A DNA stretch of 64,000 bases from NCBI GenBank assembly GCA_033816765.1, contig CM066296.1, positions 1,116,001-1,180,000 of the forward strand. Direction: 5' to 3'. Positions 57,795 through 64,000 of this stretch are shown here, one piece after another. The number at the start of each line of letters is the position of its first letter. Position 1 is the first letter of the stretch. The notes under the pieces were generated by a model. That model was not told where the DNA came from and searched no databases. It saw only the letters and a list, made by a program, of their open reading frames with translations. The stretch comes from Nothopassalora personata. Its lineage: Eukaryota > Ascomycota > Dothideomycetes > Mycosphaerellales > Mycosphaerellaceae. The translations under genes and the position numbers were made by a program.

Positions 57795-58214
57795 ATGATA
57801 ATATACTTGGGACTGTCCTTGAGCCATGCCAAAGTGATGTCCTGGCGACGGAACATCGGAGCTCAAGAAAGGGAAACTATGATCAATTATATCTGCGTAG
57901 CATGGATGATCTCACAAGCTGAGCAGCTGCAAGATTTTGAACTTGATGTTGGAGATGGCGACGGCAAGTACGCTCCACGACAATGTGACGGGGTCGTCTT
58001 CAACCAGCTCGTTAACTTCGACTCCGAGGGGTATCAGACGCTGCACAAATACCAGGAGCCGATGCAGAATATGAAGGCTCCGCTGTTAGCAGGATATGAC
58101 CTTCCGAAGCAGATAGTGCTTGACTTTGTGCGCGAGCATCGGTCGACTTTGAAAAATCTGTGCCTGTGGGACATCATCGGTGGGTCAAGTGATGATCCAG
58201 GGGATCGAGGATGA
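57795..58214 (+). CDS. F-box/LRR-like hypothetical protein or fragment (139 aa)
   Basis: ATG 57795 to TGA 58212. The last third reads LPKQIVLDFVREHRSTLKNLCLWDII, resembling the leucine-rich ends of fungal F-box-type proteins (a line such as FLxxHRxTLxxLxL). No F-box is visible at the N-terminus and the protein stops soon after the motif, so it may be a fragment with a lost start or a frameshift near 58,200. It is divergent from the sulfatase with a 390-bp gap. Confidence 0.35.
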   Translation: MIIYLGLSLSHAKVMSWRRNIGAQERETMINYICVAWMISQAEQLQDFELDVGDGDGKYAPRQCDGVVFNQLVNFDSEGYQTLHKYQEPMQNMKAPLLAGYDLPKQIVLDFVREHRSTLKNLCLWDIIGGSSDDPGDRG

Positions 58215-58776
58215 TATACTTTCGCCAGGCGCATGGTGAAGAGAGTTTCGAGTGGTGATAGATCGGGTGTATGAGGGAAACAGGCCGGTAGCATTCCGTG
58301 GAGATCCTGGCTGAGTGCCCATTGACTGGCCACAACTCTAGGCCATGCTTAGTAGAAACCCTTACCGGAAGGCATGTCTTTACCTCTTGTGCCTAATCGC
58401 GCTTCACCTGCGGTGGAAGAGACCTCGCAGTCGTCGAGTTTTGCTTGGCGATCGCGACACTACGCTGCTGGGCGTAGACAGGATCGAGGACCCCGTACGA
58501 GAGCGCTGTGGTTTGCTCATCGTATTAGCTTATTCCTGGGGCGAAGGCAGAGACCGGATTTGCTGAAGCTACACGATTGTCTTAGCAATGAACGACAGTC
58601 TGTGAGAATGTGTGCAACATACAATCATTTGGTCTGGACAAGCCATAAGGTGGTACCTTTGTCAGAGCCTGTGGCCTCGGAGATTGTTCGGTACCAAGTC
58701 ATGCTTGCAGTCATGGTCGCAGTAAAATTTGCTCGATACACAGCGTTTGTCGATGGTCATGCCGATGATCGTAGTT
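58215..58776. other. Intergenic or decayed sequence
   Basis: About 560 bp. A plus-strand ORF (58374-58838) overlaps the COG5 end and has random composition. Nothing supported here. Confidence 0.4.
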
Positions 58777-60099
58777 TCACCTCCCCAGCGGCCCAACAAC
58801 ACTGCTCACCATCACAGCAGCTTCCCTCTCCCAACTAGCCTGCGTCTTCCCGCCCTTGTCCCTCGTGCCTCTGTACCCACGATCGACACCTTCACGTATA
58901 GCATCCCGCACACGGTCCTTGTTCGTTCGCAGGGTCCTCGCGCTGACCCCACCTCGGGACATCACCTCTTGCACACGCGATGTCATCTGGCTAGCCATGC
59001 TGCGCCAGAAAAATGATGGTAAGGACGAAGTGTCGAGATGCCGCAGGAGAGGTTGGAGGAAGTTCTGATCAGCAGTGGTGGATGTCGTCGAGGAAGACTG
59101 GAGAAGTGGATGCACAGGAGGCTTGATGCTTTCGAGGAGGCTTTCCAGAGCGATAATGTTCTGGCATCGCGCTGAAGTTTCGAGGAGTGCGCGGTCGAGG
59201 GTTGGTAGTGTTGCGAGTGCACGTGCCACTGCTGCAACGGAGGAGGTGATGGCTGTCTGTAGATATGACTGTAGCGCCTGTATGAGCAGACTTGGGTCGA
59301 ACGTCGCCATAGTCATGTCCTTCTTCACCGGACTCAGCAGCCACAATGTCTGCATTGCGCTCTTCGCCCTCTCCTTCGTTTCCTCTGCCTGAGCAAACGT
59401 CTTTTCATTTCCTCCCGCGCTCAGCAGTGAGCTCATGCTGAACTCCCTAACCACTCCTTGCGCACGAGTGGTCAAGCTCCGCTCACTCGGTGTACACAGA
59501 TCCTGCCTGACGCTCTGCGCGGCATGAACCCTACCCACCTCACTTCCCTCCTCTCCACTAAACACACTCCTCAGCTCCAACACGGTCCTAGCAGCTGGAA
59601 CCATGGCTCTATGTCCTGACCCTCTCTCCTTACTAGCAGGACTGCTCACCAAATCCATCTCCTCCTCCAACCTCCGCCCCAGCTGTACAGCCCTCTGTAC
59701 CGCACGCCCCAATCTCAACGTCCTGACCATATTCTCAGCCGCGAGCCGCACTTGCTCCGCCGCCTCATACCGTTCACACACTTCCCTTTCCAGCCGCTTG
59801 TAGCTTTCGCTCAAAGTGTTGACCTGTTCTTCCACGCTTTCCAGCACTCTCGACGCGGCATCGTTGCGCTCGCGGGCATGCGATACGATGGGAAGCGCAT
59901 TCTGAGTGGTGAGGGTGTCGATGTGGGTATCGACTTCTTGTACGTCAAAGAGGACTTTGGAGAGTGGGGTGCTTAGGTCGAGAGGTGTGTCGGTTGGGTT
60001 GTTGGTGTCAAGGACGAGTTTATTGGCGTATGTCGATGGGTTAAAGTCGGGGGAGAGGAACGTGGCGGTGTCGAGGTAGGAGGATGATGTTTCTGCCAT
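58777..60099 (-). CDS. COG5: Conserved oligomeric Golgi complex subunit 5 (440 aa)
   Basis: COG is a tethering complex for retrograde vesicle traffic within the Golgi; subunit 5 belongs to lobe B. Single exon from ATG at 60099. The N-terminus reads SYLDTATFLSPDFNPSTYAN and VLFDVQEVDTHIDTL, followed by a coiled coil (residues about 70-150) typical of the family. The middle has ALQSYLQTAITSSVAAVARALATLP and the C-terminus IREGVDRGYRGTRDKGGKT. Length is in the range of fungal COG5, shorter than the animal protein. It ends at 58777; the start is 385 bp from the tRNA gene. Confidence 0.85.
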   Translation of the reverse strand: MAETSSSYLDTATFLSPDFNPSTYANKLVLDTNNPTDTPLDLSTPLSKVLFDVQEVDTHIDTLTTQNALPIVSHARERNDAASRVLESVEEQVNTLSESYKRLEREVCERYEAAEQVRLAAENMVRTLRLGRAVQRAVQLGRRLEEEMDLVSSPASKERGSGHRAMVPAARTVLELRSVFSGEEGSEVGRVHAAQSVRQDLCTPSERSLTTRAQGVVREFSMSSLLSAGGNEKTFAQAEETKERAKSAMQTLWLLSPVKKDMTMATFDPSLLIQALQSYLQTAITSSVAAVARALATLPTLDRALLETSARCQNIIALESLLESIKPPVHPLLQSSSTTSTTADQNFLQPLLRHLDTSSLPSFFWRSMASQMTSRVQEVMSRGGVSARTLRTNKDRVRDAIREGVDRGYRGTRDKGGKTQASWEREAAVMVSSVVGPLGR

Positions 60100-60465
60100 G
60101 ATGGAATGCGGATGCCAGCAGTGGCAGATACTGAACTGGCACGCAATAGTACGATGCTCGAATTTGCTTTGTGGTTACACCGGCGCTAGCTCACGTCACC
60201 AAATTCTGCCAGCGTGAGAAGCTTACGATCAAACAGACCATCCACTGGAACATGACAAGTGCTGATAAGCAGCCTCTTCCAGGCAACATCTTCATAGGAG
60301 TATGTTAGTGTGAATAATAAGCATCCAGCGTCACGGTAGAGCATGCAGGACAATGAGAGGACGGTCTTGCAGGCTGGGATGCATGACCAGACGCAAAAAA
60401 TTCGAAATTTCTTCCACATCCGCCCTGGGACTAATATACCGACATGCCAGTGTCACAAACAAGGC

Positions 60466-60471
60466 AAAAAA
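60466..60471 (-). terminator. RNA polymerase III terminator of tRNA-Tyr
   Basis: Six T on the minus strand, 12 nt after the tRNA 3' end. Confidence 0.75.
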
Positions 60472-60483
60472 TTTGTAGGAGTG

Positions 60484-60570
60484 TCTCCCAACGCGGATTC
60501 GAACCGCGGGCCTCAAGATGGTCTGGTTGTCCGTTACAGTCTCGCGCTCTGCCAGCTGAGCTATTGAGAG
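60484..60570 (-). tRNA. tRNA-Tyr (GTA) with 14-nt intron
   Basis: The acceptor stem ctctcaa pairs with ttgggag, the D-arm is gctcagctggcagagc, the anticodon stem cgaga/tcttg carries loop ctgtaa-a with anticodon GTA, and the T-arm is cgcgg-ttcgaat-ccgcg. The intron cggacaaccagacc follows the base 3' to the anticodon, the standard place for eukaryotic tRNA introns, and tRNA-Tyr is nearly always intron-bearing. The mature tRNA is 73 nt with discriminator A. Confidence 0.93.
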
Positions 60571-61387
60571 GATCAATACGTAACCGCATTGAATAGCAAT
60601 GATTGGTCGCTGATAGTATCCGTGCCTCAAAGACTGTATATATATCCTTACTATTTATCTCATCTCCGCACGGGTCCTCGATAGTGGGATACTTCGCCAC
60701 TTATCTCACAAAAGAACTACGCGTAGGCATCTCGGTATCCATCGAGGTCCTGCACACACTTGACTACAGACACGTGAAAGAACCACCGTATCGATAGGAT
60801 TGATACTTTCATCTCAATTCCCCCGTACTGCTCGCTCTTCCTCAAGGCTGTTGTGCTGAATCCTGTCCAGGACCCGCTGTTACCACTTCCACTTCCTGCC
60901 ACGTTCAATTATATGCTCGACGCACGACGATATCTCAGCGACTTCCGCATGTCAATGAAGCTGCTATGAACCTACGTTCTTATTTTTCACGACACATACA
61001 AACTTCGGTTGCCTGCCTCGTACGTCGAGAGAAGGTAGTAATGCAGCGAGCGGATCGACGGAAGTGTGATGATGAGCATGACCGACTTTGCATAAACCAA
61101 TTCGGCCCAAACGAGCTGAGGCTGAGCACATTGCAACTCTAATTGGCTTGGTATGTTTGCCACTAAACCGTATCAGCACTGTCATGCATGTTCTTGTCGT
61201 TATATCCACGACAAGGCTGCGACATCGACAGGTTGCAAGGCTGAAGGCACGATCCACTTGGTCCTCTCATCGAGCTTGCCCAAGGCCTAATCAGCATACT
61301 GCATTTGATCAAAAGTCCACATGCCTCAGCTGTAGAGCAGGACCAGAAATATTGTCTGTTCTGGACAAGCAGGGCACTCCCGCAGCA
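60571..61387. other. Intergenic region
   Basis: About 800 bp. Short ORFs on both strands look by chance. No repeat or RNA gene recognised. Confidence 0.4.
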
Positions 61388-61935
61388 ATGTCCTCCGCAA
61401 ACACACCAATCACTGGCTCAGCATCCTCCGTCGAGGGCATGAACTCTACGGCGCCATCCTCCGGCGCGCACATCAAACCCACAAAGTGATCGTGACATAT
61501 CGGCAGAGTATCTCGAACCACTCTGCGTGGGGGGAGTGACTGCAGGCAGCGACACAGATTTCAACTTCGAGGACGGCGAGCTCTACAATGCCATATCGCC
61601 GACTTTCAAAGCACACTTCGAAAAGTTTGGCCATTCCTTGACTTCAGCTGGGCGTGGCCATTTGCTAGAGGAGACAGTCAAGCAGTACCCAGAGTATTAT
61701 GTCGAGGTGAAGAATGTATCTTCAGATGTCGACTAAAACAGGGGCATAGCGATTGTGTACATGCAGACGGAAGTCACAGGAGCTCCACCAGAAGTCAAGG
61801 CAACGTTGATGAATGAATTCAAGTGGAGACGGGAGCAGGGCGCTTGGCGATGTCGGATGCATCACGGCATGAAAGGTGTCACGAGTACAATTAGATGTGC
61901 TTCTATGGATTCCCATTGTCGAGATGCTATTAGGA
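61388..61935 (+). pseudogene. SnoaL-like (NTF2-fold) gene remnant
   Basis: One frame runs through 61,490-61,735 (SDRDISAEYLEPL, FEDGELYNAISPTFKAHFEKFGHSL, YYVEVKNVSSDVD), meets TAA at 61734-61736, and continues in the same frame with NRGIAIVYMQTEVTGAPPEVKATLMNEFKWRREQGAWRC. The text on both sides makes one small alpha+beta domain of the SnoaL/NTF2 type in fungal hypothetical proteins. The ATG at 61388 (MSSANTPITGSAS) is in another frame and ends near 61,489, so a second frameshift or an unseen intron is needed. A cta-aaacag just at the stop looks splice-like, but no fitting donor is visible. Probably a decayed gene. Confidence 0.45.
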
Positions 61936-62204
61936 GCGTAAACCAGAGACTTATTGTTGCGAAGAGTATTGTGCCAGCGGACTGTATAGGTGCGCTGGCT
62001 TTGAGTGGTCCTCGCGCTCGCACGGACCTTCTGGCACATGCACAAGCTATCTGGCTACTCGGCAGTGAATGAGACAGTCACGCGCGACGTGGTCAAGAAG
62101 CCCTTTGGCTGCACCAAAATCAACAACCAAAGCATAGATAAAGATTCTACAACATTTTCTTTGCACTTCTGTTATACACAACAACAAACACGCCGACCAA
62201 CACA

Positions 62205-63548
62205 ATGTCAGACTACGACGCGGTTAAGAACCCGCCCCGACGCTCGACATTTCGTCAACCACCACCGCATCCGCAAGATATGGGCGGCACATTATCAGCA
62301 GCGCCAGCAGTACCCAAGACGGAAGGATACCAACCCAGGCCAAGCAACACGCAGAGTATATACGATGAACTCAGAGATATGTACCAACCACTCTGCAACA
62401 ATCTTTCCACGGATACACTTATGTCAGTGCTTCGCCTCTTTCCTGCCGATGAGACCGCAATGCAGTTCAGGAACGCGTACGGGCGACTCGAGCGAGCAAA
62501 TCACACTCGCTCCGCCTTAGCATTGTGTCTATTCTGCGTCTTTCAAACTCTCCATCAGCCTCCAGACGCAACACCAATATTGCTACAAACACTCGTCAAC
62601 GCTCTGCAGCGACTCGAACATCAGATGGACGACTTACCAGGACACACAGGCTCCACCGCAGCTCTGTACAACCACATCTACGGCTTGCTGGCATACTGCG
62701 CGGTGCACGACGAGGCTATCACCATGCAAGAGCTACAGCAGATCTTCCGGGCTTACAACCAAACTGACCCTATCTATCTCTGCTTCAACGACTGGCTACA
62801 ACGTAGCGAAACTGTCAACGCTCGAGGCAACAAGCCCGATAATGCTCCGTTTTGGAAGAAGATCTGGCAGGCGGTGCGCAGTTTCCTCGACAACAGCTAC
62901 CAACTGCAGCAGCCTCAACAGCATGTTTTGATCACAGTCATGCGAGACCTGACTCAATGGCATGCCACGCTGTGTGTGTATGAGGGCATCCTGTCCACCG
63001 GCGCGAGTCCTTACGTCACGACCGAGGGAGCATCCCTATTGAAGCAGCAGAATGGTCCCCAGCTTGCAGGCCCCCAATCTGAACACCAGCAGCCAGCTCC
63101 AACACAGCAATGCCCGAACTCTCAGCCCAATGGAGCTATCGAGGAGGAGCCACCCCAAGAGTACCGCACCGTTAACCACGACTTCACTCAGAATCAGCAG
63201 TACCGCACAGAACGAGCTGAAGCCCCGAACGGTACCCAAGCACCCTTTCCCGGCTTCGAGGCGCCAGATTGTCCTGACGGTTCAGACAACATTTTCTCAG
63301 GCCGTTTGCATCATGCCTTTCCCAACGACATGTTCAACATGCCTGCACAGCCGCAAGGACAGCTACCATTTACCGGGGCCAATCAGATTCCCGACTTTCC
63401 CGGCGACGGCCCTCCTCGTCGATGCGTGCGCTGCGAGGAGAAGCACATCAAATGCGACTACAAGCGACCATGCGGGAGCTGTAGCAAAGTCGGGCGTGGA
63501 ACAGCGGAGTGCATTCCTCGCAATTACATTCGAAACTGTTGTATTTAG
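62205..63548 (+). CDS. Pro/Gln-rich protein with terminal Zn(II)2Cys6-type cluster, truncated by an LTR (447 aa as read)
   Basis: From ATG 62205 there is a low-complexity N-terminus, then a mostly helical region (residues about 45-265: YDELRDMYQPLCNNLS, TRSALALCLFCVFQTL, FWKKIWQAVRSFLDNS), a Gln/Pro-rich linker (about 285-390), and at about residues 408-436 a cluster CVRCEEKHIKCDYKRPC-GSC-x8-C (Cx2Cx6Cx5Cx2Cx8C). This is the spacing of Gal4-type fungal DNA-binding domains, which normally sit near the N-terminus. The reading frame crosses at 63537 into the LTR of a copia-like element, which supplies the last codons (Cys-Cys-Ile) and TAG. The native C-terminus is therefore lost or lies beyond the insertion. 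Likely a regulator of transcription. Confidence 0.65.
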   Translation: MSDYDAVKNPPRRSTFRQPPPHPQDMGGTLSAAPAVPKTEGYQPRPSNTQSIYDELRDMYQPLCNNLSTDTLMSVLRLFPADETAMQFRNAYGRLERANHTRSALALCLFCVFQTLHQPPDATPILLQTLVNALQRLEHQMDDLPGHTGSTAALYNHIYGLLAYCAVHDEAITMQELQQIFRAYNQTDPIYLCFNDWLQRSETVNARGNKPDNAPFWKKIWQAVRSFLDNSYQLQQPQQHVLITVMRDLTQWHATLCVYEGILSTGASPYVTTEGASLLKQQNGPQLAGPQSEHQQPAPTQQCPNSQPNGAIEEEPPQEYRTVNHDFTQNQQYRTERAEAPNGTQAPFPGFEAPDCPDGSDNIFSGRLHHAFPNDMFNMPAQPQGQLPFTGANQIPDFPGDGPPRRCVRCEEKHIKCDYKRPCGSCSKVGRGTAECIPRNYIRNCCI

Positions 63549-63711
63549 GTATTTGACGAGTACAAGCTTCCAGATTGAAACGATAGGGTGGATTAGTAAC
63601 CCTTATGAATTGCCACCAGGTGTGAGACTATCTAGCTATAGAAAACAGTGTAATATAGTGTATGTGTGCTAATCCTAACTAACATAGACCTTGGTCACCT
63701 GATTCACAACA
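63537..63711 (-). repeat. 3' LTR of a minus-strand copia-like element (X)
   Basis: On the minus strand this 175-bp unit starts TGTTGTGAATC and ends AACA. It is preceded by a purine tract (ctaaagggggag on the minus strand, 63712-63723), so the element body extends to the right. The left edge falls inside the zinc-cluster gene. gaaac (63532-63536) would be its 5-bp target copy. Confidence 0.65.
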
Positions 63712-63932
63712 CTCCCCCTTTAGACTGACTACTATAAAGACAGTCTAATCAACTTAATATTACCTATGTTACTATATTATTCTCGAACACCTTCACTAGT
63801 TCTAGATACTAGGTTTCTACTATAAGTAAGCACATGCTAAGGACAGTAATCTTGTTAGATTTGCATGTGTAAGAGACCTACTCTTAGACACACTTAGGCC
63901 TTATCTTTCCGCTTTTAGAAGTGAACAGAAGG
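63712..63932 (-). mobile_element. 3' internal end of element X
   Basis: Purine tract and about 210 bp of AT-rich 3' region of the minus-strand element. No complete coding motif remains; a short minus-strand frame ends KCV-stop near 63,890. Cut at 63,933 by another LTR in the opposite direction. Confidence 0.45.
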
Positions 63933-64000
63933 TGTTGTAAATCAGGTGACCAAGGTCTATGTTAGTTAGGACTTAGCACACATGCACTATATTACACTGT
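63933..64000 (+). repeat. Start of a second LTR (Y), plus strand, cut by the window end
   Basis: TGTTGTAAATCAGGTGACCA... matches the start of LTR X in inverted orientation for the 68 bp visible, with only a few differences. It is probably the 5' LTR of a related element. Confidence 0.6.

Noticed and set aside
58374..58838. 154-codon plus-strand ORF
   Set aside because: Overlaps the COG5 3' end antisense and has random composition. No splice or family support.
63645..64000. MITE with 68-bp inverted repeats
   Set aside because: The left arm is part of a 175-bp LTR with an adjacent purine tract, so two inverted LTRs fit better.
1..64000. CRISPR arrays, rRNA genes, secondary-metabolite cluster genes
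   Set aside because: None seen. Repeats are LTRs, TIRs and short tandems, and no rRNA-like blocks or synthase domains were recognised.

Overview
The window reads as filamentous ascomycete (Pezizomycotina) chromatin, split at about 48.7 kb into a transposon-packed block and a gene block. Evidence is short GT-AG introns with CTGAC/CTAAC branch points, fungal gene families, a tRNA-Tyr with an intron, and C-to-T decay at CpA (TpG on the other strand) that turns CAG/CAA/TGG codons into TAG/TAA. That is the signature of repeat-induced point mutation (RIP). A Dothideomycete is plausible, but that is only a guess.

Bases 1-48,700 hold almost only transposons, and the nesting can be read base by base from target-site duplications (TSDs). 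Element F (5-7563, Ty3/gypsy chromovirus, TSD gtaac) sits in a decayed ORF of unknown family (7570-10241). A 3-kb terminal-inverted-repeat element (10742-13707) follows. Chromovirus A (14597-47829, TSD cttaa) was then opened by copia element B (17167-24004, TSD ataag), chromovirus C (25261-37527, TSD tcgag) and chromovirus E (40341-47407, TSD gccgg). C was in turn opened by copia element D (27539-32845, TSD ggaac). With the insertions removed, A, C and E are each about 7 kb. All except D show RIP-type decay. D has two LTRs that look identical and open reading frames, but lacks part of its integrase.

The most unusual signal is in A, C and E. Between the chromodomain end of pol and the 3' LTR, each carries an antisense ORF whose decayed translation keeps a six-cysteine spacing like a Gal4-type Zn(II)2Cys6 cluster, followed by a charged coiled-coil-like stretch. 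The four chromoviruses also have a primer-binding site that is the reverse complement of their own LTR (a Tf1-like self-priming arrangement). The two copia elements instead have a site complementary to the initiator tRNA-Met anticodon arm.

Bases 48.8-63.5 kb hold ordinary genes with good codon content. They are the GPI transamidase subunit GAA1, the meiotic recombination factor HOP2, an 86-aa hypothetical protein, a DUF7704-like membrane protein (minus), a 65-aa conserved small protein, a small possibly broken gene, an arylsulfatase (minus), an F-box-like fragment, COG5 (minus), tRNA-Tyr(GTA) (minus), a decayed SnoaL-like ORF, and a proline/glutamine-rich protein with a zinc cluster at its very end. 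That last gene is cut at 63,537 by the LTR of another copia-like element. A second LTR of the same family starts in opposite orientation at 63,933 and runs off the window. Domain calls are by eye and family memory; no search was run.
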